A stretch of 64,000 nucleotides of DNA. Origin: Minwuia sp048007105 (GTDB lineage Bacteria; Pseudomonadota; Alphaproteobacteria; Minwuiales; Minwuiaceae). The notes beneath the pieces are model-generated. The model ran no database searches. It saw only the letters and a program-made list of their open reading frames with translations, and was not told where the DNA came from. The position numbers were made by a program, and so were the translations under genes. This document shows positions 15,756 through 24,922 of the stretch, in pieces (within the stretch, counting starts at the first letter, position 1; every line of letters starts with the position of its first letter). Location: positions 4,030,001 to 4,094,000 of the forward strand of contig NZ_CP180352.1 in assembly GCF_048007105.1 (NCBI RefSeq). The letters run 5' to 3'.

Positions 15756-17123
15756 TCAGGCGCGTTCGAAGCCGCGGGCGATCTCGTAGTCCGTGACCAC
15801 GCGGTCGTAGTCTTCCAGTTCCCATTCGGCGGCGCGGACATAGTGGTCGATCACATCGTCGCCGAAGGCGGCACGCAGCATCTTCGAGCGCTTCATGGCC
15901 ATCGTGGCCTCGCGGAGCGTCGCCGGGATGCGCCGCGCCCGCCGGGCGGCATAGGCATTGCCGGTGAATTCGGATTCCAGTTCCAGCTCGTTCTCGATCC
16001 CGTCGATGCCGGCGGCGATCTGCGCGGCGATGGCGAGATAGGGATTGAGATCCGACCCGCCGACACGGCACTCGATCCTGACCGCCTTGGTATCCGCCCC
16101 GGCGATTCGGTACCCGGCCGTGCGGTTGTCCACACCCCAGACCGCACGGGTCGGGGCGAAGGTGTCGGCGGCGAAGCGCTTGTAGGAATTGACGAAGGGC
16201 GCGAGGAAGAAGGTGCCCTCGCTGGCGTGTTTCAACAGCCCGGCGAGATAGTGGCGCGCCAGTCTGGACATGCCGTGTCCGGCCTCCGCGTCATGGAACG
16301 CGTTGGCGCCGTCCGCCCCGGCCAGCGACTGATGGATGTGGCTGGAGGAACCGGCGTAGTCGTGGCTCCACTTGGCGAGGAAGGTGATCGCCCGCCCCTT
16401 CTGGAAGGCGATTTCCTTCACCGCGTTCTTCGTGATGACGTGATTGTCGGCCGTATCGAGCGCGTCGGAATAGCGGACGTTGATCTCCTCCTGGCCCGCA
16501 TCGGCCTCGCCCTTGGAGTTCTCGACCGGAATGCCGGCACCGAAGAGGCCGTTGCGGATCGCCCGCATCACGTCCTCTTCCTTGGTGGTCTGGAAGACGT
16601 GGTAGTCCTCGTTGTAGGCGCTGATCGTGGTCATGCCGCGATAACCGGCGTTCCGCAGGTCCTCGAAGGTTTCCCGGAACATGTAGAATTCCAGCTCCGT
16701 CGCGACCATCGCCGTCAGGCCGAGGGATTCCAGCCGGGCAATCTGACGCTTCAGCACCGCGCGCGGCGAATGCGGCACCGCGGCATGGCCGTGATGATCC
16801 AGCACATCGCAGAGCACCAGCGCCGTGCCATCCAGCCAGGGCACCAGCCGCAGCGTCTTGAGATCAGGGCGCATGACGTGATCGCCATACCCCTTCTCCC
16901 AGCTTGAGGCCTTGTAACCGGGGATTGTCGCCATCTCGAGGTCCGTGGCGATCAGGTAGTCGCAGCTGTGCGTCTCTTCCCAGGCGCTGTCGACGAAGTG
17001 CTGCGCGTGGAAGCGCTTGCCAGCCAGACGGCCCTGCATGTCGGTCTGGGCGGCAATAACCGTGTCAATCTCGCCGGTCGCCACCCGGGCCTTCAGATCC
17101 TCGAATGTCAGATTGCCGGGCAA
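15756..17123 (-). CDS. Glutamine synthetase family protein (type III-like / gamma-glutamyl-amine ligase candidate), TTG start
   Basis: Predicted 455-residue ATP-dependent ligase of the glutamine synthetase fold. N-terminal beta-grasp begins 'NLTFEDLKARVATGEIDTVIAAQTDMQGRLAGKRF'. Catalytic-domain motifs include 'MVATELEFYMF' (metal glutamate), 'EGEADAGQEEINVRY'-like second metal site, 'FLAKWSHDYAGSSSHIHQSL' (ATP and metal site), and 'NRTAGYRIAGADTKAVRIECRVGGSDLNPYLAIAA'. This variant form is typical of ligases acting on amines such as putrescine rather than true GlnA. No ATG is available in the right place; TTG at 17123 starts two bases after the stop of the MBL-fold gene with GAGG upstream. 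It ends a three-gene operon with the LLM oxidoreductase and the MBL hydrolase. Confidence 0.9.
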   Translation of the reverse strand: MPGNLTFEDLKARVATGEIDTVIAAQTDMQGRLAGKRFHAQHFVDSAWEETHSCDYLIATDLEMATIPGYKASSWEKGYGDHVMRPDLKTLRLVPWLDGTALVLCDVLDHHGHAAVPHSPRAVLKRQIARLESLGLTAMVATELEFYMFRETFEDLRNAGYRGMTTISAYNEDYHVFQTTKEEDVMRAIRNGLFGAGIPVENSKGEADAGQEEINVRYSDALDTADNHVITKNAVKEIAFQKGRAITFLAKWSHDYAGSSSHIHQSLAGADGANAFHDAEAGHGMSRLARHYLAGLLKHASEGTFFLAPFVNSYKRFAADTFAPTRAVWGVDNRTAGYRIAGADTKAVRIECRVGGSDLNPYLAIAAQIAAGIDGIENELELESEFTGNAYAARRARRIPATLREATMAMKRSKMLRAAFGDDVIDHYVRAAEWELEDYDRVVTDYEIARGFERA

Positions 17124-17125
17124 GG

Positions 17126-18031
17126 TCAGTCGACCTCGAAGCGCCACGCACCGCCGTACGCGACGAAGTGGCCGGCGGTCGGCGGGGCGAAATGGGTGCC
17201 GAAGACCAGCACCTCGCCACCCTGATAGCGGGCCATGAAGTCGCGGCGGGTCTGGCGGGCGCGGTCGGCATTGTGGTCGAAGCGGCTGGCAACGTGGGGC
17301 AGCGCGCTCTGGATCGGGTGGTGCATCAGGTCGCCGGTGATGACCGCCTTCCGGCCCCCGGATTCGATGACGACGCTGACATGCCCCGGCGTGTGACCCG
17401 GCGTCGGCTCCAGCCGGATCCCGTCGGTGACGACATGATCGGTCTCGACCAGTTCGTGCAGCCCGGCCTCGATCACCGGGCGGATGCTGTCGGCGTTCAC
17501 GTCCTTCGTGTTGAAGGCCATCTCGACCGTCTCGGCGTCGATGTCGCCGCGGATATCGTCGGTGACTTCCTGCTTCCAGTGCTCCCATTCCTCGCGGCCG
17601 AACAGATAGCGGGCGTTCGGGAAGGTCGGCACCCACTTGCCGTCGACCAGCACCGTGTTCCAGCCGACATGATCGATGTGGAGATGCGTGCAGAGCACGA
17701 TGTCGATGGTCTCCGGCGCGAAACCGGCATTGCGGAGATCGTCGAGAAACGGTCCCTGCAGCATGTTCCAGACCGGATTGCCGCGCGGCTTGTCGTTGCC
17801 GACGCAGGTGTCGACCATGATCCGCTTGCCGCCGGCCTCCACGATGAAGGCCTGGATGCAGGTCTTCAGCTTGCCGTCCTCGGTGGCGAAGTGCGGCTTC
17901 AGCCAGGTCTCTCGCAGGATGTCCTCGGTGGTCATGCCGATATAGCCGAAATCCGGCGTCCGTTCGGCGTAGAGCTCCTGGATCCGCGTGATGCGGACGT
18001 CGCCGATCTGCCAGCTCAATATGCTGCTCAT
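17126..18031 (-). CDS. MBL-fold metallo-hydrolase
   Basis: Predicted 301-residue cytoplasmic metallo-beta-lactamase-fold hydrolase. The binuclear zinc motif HxHxDH is 'THLHIDHVGWN' (His116, His118, Asp120, His121); the later metal histidine is in 'TPGHTPGHVSVVIE', and the last is expected in 'ITGDLMHHPIQ'. Fold and length resemble the lactonase/organophosphate-hydrolase branch, but these cannot be separated by eye. It starts three bases after the stop of the LLM oxidoreductase and ends two bases before the glutamine-synthetase-like start, so the three products probably work in one pathway; hydrolysis of an ester, lactone or amide intermediate would fit, as an inference only. Confidence 0.92.
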   Translation of the reverse strand: MSSILSWQIGDVRITRIQELYAERTPDFGYIGMTTEDILRETWLKPHFATEDGKLKTCIQAFIVEAGGKRIMVDTCVGNDKPRGNPVWNMLQGPFLDDLRNAGFAPETIDIVLCTHLHIDHVGWNTVLVDGKWVPTFPNARYLFGREEWEHWKQEVTDDIRGDIDAETVEMAFNTKDVNADSIRPVIEAGLHELVETDHVVTDGIRLEPTPGHTPGHVSVVIESGGRKAVITGDLMHHPIQSALPHVASRFDHNADRARQTRRDFMARYQGGEVLVFGTHFAPPTAGHFVAYGGAWRFEVD

Positions 18032-18034
18032 GGT

Positions 18035-18907
18035 TCAGTGTCCCGGTGCGAAGGCGGCCAGCATGCGCGTGAGCGACGTCCAGTCGCCCTCCGCATGAAC
18101 CGGCTGGATGGCGACGTGATCGGCGCCTGCGGCGTAGTGTTCGTCGATGACCTTGCGGATGGCCTCCGCGTCGCCGTTGACCACCATCGCATCGAGGAAA
18201 CGGTCATTGCCGCCATCCGCCAGCTCGTCCTCGGTGAAGCCGAGCCGGAGCCAGTTGTTGCGGTAGTTCGGCAGTGGCATGTAGCGGTGCAGTTCCTTCC
18301 GCGCGAGATCCAGCGCCCCGGCGCGGTCGGTCGTCATGCAGATCTTCTGCTCCACCGCGAGGAACTTGCCGGGTCCCAGCGCGGCGCGCGCCCGCTTCGT
18401 GTGCTCCGGCGTGACATTGTAGGGGATCGCGCCCGCTGTCTCGTCGCGGGCGAGATCCAGCATCTTCGGACCCAGCGCCGCGACGACAGTCCAGCGGTTC
18501 TCGGTGTCCAGTCCCGGGCCGTCGCCGCGCAGCGCGTGCAGATACTCCCGCATCGCCGAGACCGGCTTGCCGTAGAGATGACCACGCAGGCGCTCGACCA
18601 TCGGCGCGTGGCTGACGCCGAGGCCCAGGATGAAGCGCCCGCCGGAGATGGCGTTCAGCGTCATCTGTCCCTGCCGGGCGGCGAAGGCGTCGCGGGCGTA
18701 GATGCTGGCGATGGAGCTGCCGACGCGCAGCCGTTCGGTCTGGCTCAGCAGGAAGGAACCCTGCGACATGCTCTCGTAGCCGACCGATTCCGGATACCAG
18801 AGCGTGCCGTAGCCATTGCCCTCGACCAGATGGGCGAACGATCTGAGCTGCGATGCGTCGAACTTGTGGGTGGCGTACCAGACGCCCAGCTTCCCGAATG
18901 CTTCCAC
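18035..18907 (-). CDS. LLM class flavin-dependent oxidoreductase
   Basis: Predicted 290-residue luciferase-like monooxygenase-fold protein. Family signs are 'LVEGNGYGTLWYPESVGYESM' near the N-terminus, 'LRVGSSIASIYARDAFAARQGQMTLNAISGGRFILGLGVSHAPMVERLRG' forming the flavin-binding core, and 'YHAGADHVAIQP'-like C-terminal strand ('YAAGADHVAIQPVHAEGD'). It resembles the group often called probable F420-dependent oxidoreductases, but use of F420 versus FMN cannot be told from the sequence. First gene of the LLM-MBL-GS operon. The region upstream to the EamA gene is about 70 bases and shows GAGG-type spacing to the ATG. Confidence 0.9.
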   Translation of the reverse strand: MEAFGKLGVWYATHKFDASQLRSFAHLVEGNGYGTLWYPESVGYESMSQGSFLLSQTERLRVGSSIASIYARDAFAARQGQMTLNAISGGRFILGLGVSHAPMVERLRGHLYGKPVSAMREYLHALRGDGPGLDTENRWTVVAALGPKMLDLARDETAGAIPYNVTPEHTKRARAALGPGKFLAVEQKICMTTDRAGALDLARKELHRYMPLPNYRNNWLRLGFTEDELADGGNDRFLDAMVVNGDAEAIRKVIDEHYAAGADHVAIQPVHAEGDWTSLTRMLAAFAPGH

Positions 18908-18978
18908 CGGTTCCTCCCCCTCGGATACTGCGATGGGGATGGTGGGGCCTCACCCGCCGTGAGGCAACCCGGCAGGGC

Positions 18979-19908
18979 TCAGCTCTTAGCGCCGACCTTG
19001 CGTTCGCGGTAGAGGACGTAGCCGCCGGAGGCCATGATCACGGCCGCACCGGCCAGCATCTCGACGGTCGGCATGTCGCCGAAGACCAGCATGCCCGCCA
19101 GCACCGCCCAGATGAGCTCGGTGTAGATGAAGGGCGCGATGGCCGAGGCCTCGGCGGTCTCGAAGGCGCGGATCATCAGGAAATGGCCGGTGCCGCCGAT
19201 CAGGCCCATGGCGGCGAAGGCCAGCCAGTGGATCGGCTCCGGCGTCACCCAGATGAAAGGCAGCGGGATGGTCGCGACGACCGCGCCGACAATCGCGGTG
19301 TAGAACAGGGAATTGATGGGCGGCGCGGCGTCCCGGATCATCCGGGTCATGATCATGAAGCTGGCGTAGCAGGCGGCCATGGCGAGCGGCAGCAGCGACC
19401 AGTAGGAGAAGTTGGCCTGATCCGGGCGCAGGATGACGAACACGCCGGCGAAGCCGATCAGCACCGCGCCGAGACGGCGGGGTCCGACCTTTTCCTTCAG
19501 GACGAAGATCGACAGCACCGTGACCATCAGCGGCGCGACGTAGCCGATCGCGGATACCTCGGCCATCGGCATCACCGAAAGCGAGGTGAAGCCGCAGACC
19601 GTCGCCGCGAAGACCAGCACCGACCGCGAGATCTGGAGCCCGACGCGCTTCGTCTGGAACAGCGACAGGATCCGGGTCGGGAACAGCATCACGATCAACA
19701 GGACGTGGAAGAAATAGCGTCCCCAGATCACCTGCTCGATCGGGTAGATGGCAGCGAGCGACTTGGCCGTCACGCCCATCCCGGTAAACAGCACCAGCGC
19801 AATGCAATAGAGCCCGATACCCCGGAGTGTGGGGTCAAGATTGAGCCCGAAACGCCGTGAAGGGGCGGCAACGGGCGCCGGAGCGGGATTGAGCGAAAGG
19901 TCAGCCAT
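18979..19908 (-). CDS. DMT superfamily transporter with two EamA domains
   Basis: Predicted 309-residue, ten-helix inner-membrane transporter. The first EamA repeat starts 'LRGIGLYCIALVLFTGMGVTAKSL' and includes the conserved 'VIWGRYFFHVLLIV'; the second starts after 'VFVILRPDQANFSYWSLLPLAMAACYASFMIMTRM' and includes 'FIYTELIWAVLAGMLVFGDMPTVEMLAGAAVIMASG'. The N-terminal 30 residues are a cytoplasmic proline/alanine-rich tail. I chose the ATG at 19908 (MADLSLNP); an in-frame ATG eleven codons earlier is possible. DMT members usually export amino acids, purines or other metabolites. It is probably a separate transcription unit ahead of the LLM operon. Confidence 0.92.
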   Translation of the reverse strand: MADLSLNPAPAPVAAPSRRFGLNLDPTLRGIGLYCIALVLFTGMGVTAKSLAAIYPIEQVIWGRYFFHVLLIVMLFPTRILSLFQTKRVGLQISRSVLVFAATVCGFTSLSVMPMAEVSAIGYVAPLMVTVLSIFVLKEKVGPRRLGAVLIGFAGVFVILRPDQANFSYWSLLPLAMAACYASFMIMTRMIRDAAPPINSLFYTAIVGAVVATIPLPFIWVTPEPIHWLAFAAMGLIGGTGHFLMIRAFETAEASAIAPFIYTELIWAVLAGMLVFGDMPTVEMLAGAAVIMASGGYVLYRERKVGAKS

Positions 19909-20012
19909 GACGCCGAAGGTAGCGCTATTTCGCAGGTGCACAATGGACGGTCATCACACCAAGCCATGCAGAATACGCATGGCATTTTCGCTGAGGTTTT
20001 AACGCCTTGGTC

Positions 20013-21185
20013 TCAGACGTCGTCCCGCATCGGGCGCGGTTCGCCGAAGAGGTAGCCCTGGGCGAGGCGGATGTCGGATTCGACCAGTTCGACCACCTGG
20101 TCCTCGGTCTCGACCTTGGACGCGATCAGCGTGACGCTGGAGGATGAGAGCATGGCCCTGACATCCCCGGCAGAACCGGTGCCCTGGCTCAGCAGCGGAT
20201 CGCAATCCACCTTGATGAAATGCGCCCCGCGGCGGATCAGTTCGGCCATGTCGAGATCCAGCGTATCGACGTGATCGACCGAAAGCCGGAAGCCCATGGT
20301 GCGCAGCGTGTCCAGATGGCTCTGGGCCTCGCCCTCGGCGCTCAGCAGATGCCGGGCCTCGACCTCGAACACCAGCCGTTCGGCCATCTCGCGGTTGCCG
20401 GACAGGAACTCGGTGAACTGGTCGAAGAACTCGACGTCGCCCAGGGTCGCCGGCGACAGGTTGCAGAAGAAGGCGATGTCGGCGAAGTCGGGGCCGCGCC
20501 GCGCCTTCAGCGTCTGGATGCAGCGGAACAGTGACAGGTTGTCGATCGCCGTTGTCATCCCCGCGTCCTCGGCGATGGGCAGGTACTGGTCGGGCGTGAT
20601 GATACGGCCTTCCCGGTCCCGAAGGCGGGTCAGGCACTCATGAAAGATGGTGCGGCGCTGCGGCAGCCGGACGACGGGCTGCAGGTAGAGATCGATACGG
20701 TTTTCCTTCAGCGCCTCGGTCGTGGCGGCCAGCAGGGGCTCACCGGTCAGACGTTGATCGGCGACCGAGCGGGGTGCTGGCGCCGCCGAAGCGGACGGAA
20801 CGGCGGCGGGCGGCAGTTCGGGCGCCCGACGGGACGGCAATGCCAGCCGGGCCAGTTGGGACCTGACCAGCCGCATTTCCGCCACCAGGGCCTCGTCCGG
20901 CGCGCCGGCCCCGATCTCGGAAATGCGCTCGTTCAGCGCCTCGATCACGCGGCTTTGAAGAATGCGCTCGCGGCGCTCCTCGTCGATCCGCTGCAGCAGA
21001 TGGGACCGCTCCATGCGGCGCGCGGCGCCCTCGGCCAGTAGCACGCCGAGCAGCAGAACGCAGACGCCGACGAACGCCGCCTTCTCGATACCGGCGTCCG
21101 GCATCAGGCGGAAAGCGGCGATTCCCGCGGCGGTCGCGAACAGGACGCTGGCGACATGAAACATCGATAGCGCGGCGAATGGCAT
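20013..21185 (-). CDS. EAL-domain protein with N-terminal membrane anchor and coiled coil (TipF-like)
   Basis: Predicted 390-residue membrane-bound protein. Two hydrophobic helices (about 5-25 and 35-50) are followed by a charged coiled-coil stretch with an arginine-rich segment ('RRMERSHLLQRIDEERRERILQSRVIEALNERI'), a proline/alanine linker, then an EAL domain from about residue 150. The signature EAL is 'HECLTRL', and the DDFG motif is degenerate ('SVDHVDTLD'), but the Asn of 'FCNLSP', the Lys of 'FIKVD', the Glu of 'KVETEDQ' and the Gln of 'AQGYLFGEP' remain. This architecture matches Caulobacter TipF, a c-di-GMP-binding flagellar assembly factor. Binding without hydrolysis is therefore plausible. 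No flagellar genes are in the window. Confidence 0.82.
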   Translation of the reverse strand: MPFAALSMFHVASVLFATAAGIAAFRLMPDAGIEKAAFVGVCVLLLGVLLAEGAARRMERSHLLQRIDEERRERILQSRVIEALNERISEIGAGAPDEALVAEMRLVRSQLARLALPSRRAPELPPAAVPSASAAPAPRSVADQRLTGEPLLAATTEALKENRIDLYLQPVVRLPQRRTIFHECLTRLRDREGRIITPDQYLPIAEDAGMTTAIDNLSLFRCIQTLKARRGPDFADIAFFCNLSPATLGDVEFFDQFTEFLSGNREMAERLVFEVEARHLLSAEGEAQSHLDTLRTMGFRLSVDHVDTLDLDMAELIRRGAHFIKVDCDPLLSQGTGSAGDVRAMLSSSSVTLIASKVETEDQVVELVESDIRLAQGYLFGEPRPMRDDV

Positions 21186-21331
21186 GGGTGTTCCGGATCC
21201 CTGTGAGCACTACTCTCATGAATCATTAACCAAGGAACCTTTTCGATCGGTTAACGCACTGCGGCGGGAAGTCCGTTCTGCCGGACGCTCCGTAATGGTA
21301 GTGTGGACCCAATCAACGCGGAGTGACCGGT

Positions 21332-21898
21332 ATGAGACGCCTGACCGCGAAAGCCATCGCCCTCGGTGTGATGCTTCTGATGCTGGCGGCCATGGCCGCC
21401 CTGCAGCCAGCGCGCGCGGGCACGGCCCACGACTTCGACTTCACCGATATCGACGGCACACCGCTGCCGATGGCGCAGTTCCGCGGCAAGCCGGTGCTGC
21501 TGGTCAACACCGCCTCGATGTGCGGCTTCACCTACCAGTATGACGGGCTGCAGGCGCTCTACGACGCCTACCGCGACAAGGGTCTGGTGGTTCTGGGCGT
21601 GCCGTCGAACGATTTCGGCCGCCAGGAGCCGGGCAGCGAGAAGGAAATCAAGGAATTCTGCGAGGTGAACTTCTCGATCAACTTCCCGATGACCGAGAAG
21701 CAGGTGGTCAGCGGCCGCGGCGCGCATCCGCTCTATCAGTGGATCGGCGAGCAGCTGGGCCCGGCCAGGCAGCCGCGCTGGAACTTCTACAAGTATCTGA
21801 TCGACGGCGAGGGCAACATCGTCGCCAACTGGAGCAACCGGACCGAGCCGATGTCCGACGAAGTCCGGCAGGCCGTGGAGCGCGAACTGGGCGGCTGA
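21332..21898 (+). CDS. Glutathione peroxidase family protein, exported
   Basis: Predicted 188-residue thiol peroxidase. Unlike the usual cytoplasmic BtuE-type enzyme, it has a signal peptide (residues 1-29, ending 'QPARAGTAHDF'). The peroxidatic cysteine is Cys64 in 'NTASMCGFTYQYDGLQ', the catalytic glutamine region reads 'VPSNDFGRQEPG' (usual NQFGGQEPG), and the catalytic Trp/Asn block is 'RWNFYKYLIDGEGNIV'. The ATG at 21332 follows GGAG by eight bases. Cys93-region 'EIKEFCEVNF' gives the resolving cysteine used by thioredoxin-dependent members. A periplasmic location implies an oxidant defence outside the cytoplasm with an unknown reductant. Confidence 0.92.
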   Translation: MRRLTAKAIALGVMLLMLAAMAALQPARAGTAHDFDFTDIDGTPLPMAQFRGKPVLLVNTASMCGFTYQYDGLQALYDAYRDKGLVVLGVPSNDFGRQEPGSEKEIKEFCEVNFSINFPMTEKQVVSGRGAHPLYQWIGEQLGPARQPRWNFYKYLIDGEGNIVANWSNRTEPMSDEVRQAVERELGG

Positions 21899-21928
21899 CG
21901 GGATGCAGGCCGTCTCCGGGGAGGGGAA

Positions 21929-22735
21929 ATGGCACTTCTGAAGATCGGCCCGGACGACGGCCTCTACTACGAGCACGATCCGGCGCCGGACGGCGCGCCG
22001 ACCATCGTCTTCGTCAACGCGCTGACCGGCAGCACCGGCGCCTGGCAAGGGCATGTGGCGCCGGCCTGCCGCGCTGCCGGGTTCGGCACGCTCTGCTACA
22101 ATTTCCGCGGCCAGGTCGACAGCCCGCTATCCGCAGAGGTGACGCTCAGCGACCGGGTCATCGTCGACGACCTGAAGCTGATTCTCGCCGAACTGAAGCC
22201 GGCCCGCCCGGTCCTGTGCGGCCTGTCGATCGGCGGACTCTACGCCGCGCGCGCCGTCCTGGAGGGTTCAGAGGCCGCCGGGCTGATCCTGCTCAACACG
22301 CTGCGCCGGATCGGACCGCGCCTGCGCTGGGTCAACGACGCCACCTTCCACGCGGCCAGGGTCGGCGGTTTTCCGCTGATGCTCGACATGATGCTGCCAT
22401 TGCTGACCAATCCGGACTTCCTGGAAGCCGCCCGGCCGAACCACATACAAACCACCGACTACATTCCGGAGGATCCGTCTTCGGGCCACTACCGGCTGAT
22501 GGAGACACAGGCCGGCACCCACTGGGACGTCCCTTGGCAGGACCTGCGGCTGCCGGTGCTGACGATCACCGGGCTCTGCGACAGGGTCTTCCACGACGCG
22601 GACGTGGTCGCCGAACTGCGGGCTTTGCTGCCGGACGGGCGGCATCAGGACTGGCCGGATTGCGGTCACCTGATCCCGGCCGAGCGACCGGAACGTCTGG
22701 CCGAGTCCGTCATCGGGTTCGCCAACAGCCTCTGA
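21929..22735 (+). CDS. Alpha/beta fold hydrolase
   Basis: Predicted 268-residue hydrolase. The nucleophile elbow is 'LCGLSIGGLYAARAV' (Ser100), the oxyanion region is 'FVNALTGSTGAWQGHV', the acid is probably in 'LTITGLCDRVFHDADVV', and the catalytic histidine is in 'WPDCGHLIPAERPERLA'. No signal peptide is present. The ATG follows GGGGAGGGG closely. It is 30 bases downstream of the glutathione peroxidase and may share its message, and it is convergent with the ammonium-sensor kinase, three bases away. Substrate unknown; the family includes esterases, lipases, dehalogenases and enol-lactone hydrolases. Confidence 0.9.
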   Translation: MALLKIGPDDGLYYEHDPAPDGAPTIVFVNALTGSTGAWQGHVAPACRAAGFGTLCYNFRGQVDSPLSAEVTLSDRVIVDDLKLILAELKPARPVLCGLSIGGLYAARAVLEGSEAAGLILLNTLRRIGPRLRWVNDATFHAARVGGFPLMLDMMLPLLTNPDFLEAARPNHIQTTDYIPEDPSSGHYRLMETQAGTHWDVPWQDLRLPVLTITGLCDRVFHDADVVAELRALLPDGRHQDWPDCGHLIPAERPERLAESVIGFANSL

Positions 22736-22738
22736 GGC

Positions 22739-24836
22739 TCAGTCGGCGGCCTCTGCATTGTCGAGGGTCCGGTCGGCGGGGAAGCGGATGGTCGCCGTGG
22801 TGCCGTGCGCCTTCATCGAATCGATGGTGAGCGAGCCGCCATGCAGCCGCGCCATGGACCGGACCAGCGGCAGGCCGAGACCGGTGCCGCCCTGGGACTT
22901 GTTGTAGTCCTGGTTGAGCTGGGTGAAGGGTTCCATGGCCCGCTCGACCTCCTCGCGGGTCATGCCGATGCCCGTATCGGCCACGACCAGCGCGATCCGG
23001 CGGTCCGGCTCCAGCCTGACGGTCAGGGCGATGCGTCCGCCGGGGTCCGTGAACTTGATGGCGTTGGTGACCAGGTTGAGCGCCATCTGGCGCACGATAC
23101 GTTCGTCCCCCATCAGCACCGGCAGACCGGGCGCGCAATCGGCCGAAATCTCCACCTCTGACTTCTCCGCCAGCGTATGGACGCTACGCAACACCGATTC
23201 GACGAGCCCGGGCAGATTGATCTCCCGCTCGTTCAGCTCGATCTTGCCGGCCTCGATGCTGGTATGATCGAGCATGTCGTTGACAAGGCTGAGCAGATGG
23301 CGCCCGGCCTCGTTGATGTCGGTGGCGTAGTCGCCGTAACGCTCATTGCCCATCGGCCCGAAGGTCTGGGTGGTCATGATCTCGGAGAAACCGATGATCG
23401 CGTTCAGCGGCGTACGGAGTTCGTGGCTCATGTTGGCGAGGAAGGCCGACTTGGCGCGGTTGGCCTGTTCGGCCTGATCGCGCGCGTCGGCCAGTTGCTC
23501 GACTGTCTTCTCCAGCCGTTCGGTATCGCTCTTCACACGCGCGGCGACGCGATTGTACTGGCGGGCGACCACCTCGACATCGCTGCCGGTCTCGACATGA
23601 ACCGGCTCGCCGACCTGCCCCTCGCGGAAATGCACCTGCATCGCCATGGCCAGATCGTGGGCGGCGGAGACGGCGTTGTGCTCGGTGGCGTTCAGGCCGA
23701 TGCGCTGCTCCTCTTCGGTCGCGCGCAGGCGGATGAACCTCGACAGCAGCCAGATGAGAACCAGCGAACTGCCGAAGGCGAAAGCGCCGTAGACCGCGAC
23801 GCCCAGCGCCTGAATCTGGAGCTGTTCGTACCACGGCCTGGCCGAAGGCATCGGCGTTCCCGGCAAGGGCAACGGCGAGCGTCCCCCAGATTCCGGCGAA
23901 CAGATGAACCGGTACCGCGGCGACGGCGTCGTCCAGCCGGAGCCGGACCAGCAGTTCGGTCGACGGAATCACGAGTGCGCCGCCGACAGCGCCGATCAGG
24001 ATCGAGGTGCCGCCATTCGCGATGTCGGCGCTGGCCGTGATGCCGACGAGACCGCCCAGAATGCCGTTGATCAGCGCATCGACGCGGGTCCGGCGGTAAA
24101 GGGCCATCGAAAGCGCCGAGGCGGCGGCGCCGCCGGCGCAGGCCGCGAGCATGGTGTTGACGATGATGGGCGCCACCATGCCGTTCAGCGCCAGCGTCGA
24201 GCCGCCATTGAAGCCAACCCAGCCGAGCCATAGAAACAGCAGCCCGCCGGCAGCCAGCGGCAGACTGTGCGGCTGCGGCGCCTCGGCGCCCCGGTCGAAG
24301 CGGCCATGGCGCGGACCGATCAGCAGGATCGCGGCCAGCGCGACCCAGCCGCCGACGGAGTGAACGACCGTCGAGCCTGCGAAATCGAGAAACCCCATCT
24401 CCGCGAGCCAGCCGGGTTCGCCGCCGTCCAGGCCCGCCCAGGCCCAGTTTCCGGCGACCGGATAGATCAGGCCGGCAATCAGCAGTGCCAGTACGGCATA
24501 GCCGGTGAACCGGATCCTCTCGGCGACCGCGCCGGAAACAAGCGTCGTCGCGGTGCCGCAGAACATGAGCTGGAACAGGAAGAAGGCGGAGAGCCAGCCG
24601 TTCTCGTCGGCTTCCGGCGTCAGCCCGCTCTCCCCGAACATCAGGCCGAAGCCGACCAGCCAGAAAACGAGGCCCGCGATGCAGAAGTCGATGAGGTTCT
24701 TGGCTGCAACGTTGATGGTGTTACGGGAACGGACGAAACCGGCCTCCAGGCCGCAGAAACCGGCCTGCATGAGAAACACCAGGCCGGCCGCCACGACCAA
24801 CCAGAGCGTGTCCAGTGATGTCGGTTCTAAGGTCAT
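22739..24836 (-). CDS. Ammonium transporter (Amt) - histidine kinase fusion, ammonium sensor; one-base frameshift at the junction
   Basis: Predicted about 698-residue membrane sensor once one surplus base is removed near 23831-23840. Residues 1-390 form a complete Amt/Rh domain of eleven helices with the twin pore histidines His159 ('STVVHSVGG') and His311 ('VPVHLFAGIWG'). The frame then shifts inside the last helix region: one frame ends 'AGNADAFGQA', the other continues 'WYEQLQIQALGVAVYGA' and retains the Amt tail 'RATEEEQRIGLNATEHNAV'. A HAMP-like/coiled linker leads to a HisKA domain with 'MSHELRTPLNAIIGFSE' (His about 471) and a HATPase with 'LNLVTNAIKF', 'DTGIGM' and 'GGTGLGLPLV'. Amt-HK fusions are known (Kuenenia Amt5). 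No cognate regulator is adjacent. Confidence 0.88.
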
Positions 24837-24922
24837 GCCCGCCAGGTCACCGAGTGCATTGCAGCATATCATGCGAACGGTTCGTTAACGGAGCCTAAAG
24901 ATACGGCAACATTCCGTTCACG

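Noticed and set aside
17105..19012. A 635-codon open frame on the plus strand opposite the MBL and LLM genes
   Set aside because: Composition is that of an antisense frame, and the opposite strand holds three conserved genes in tight succession.
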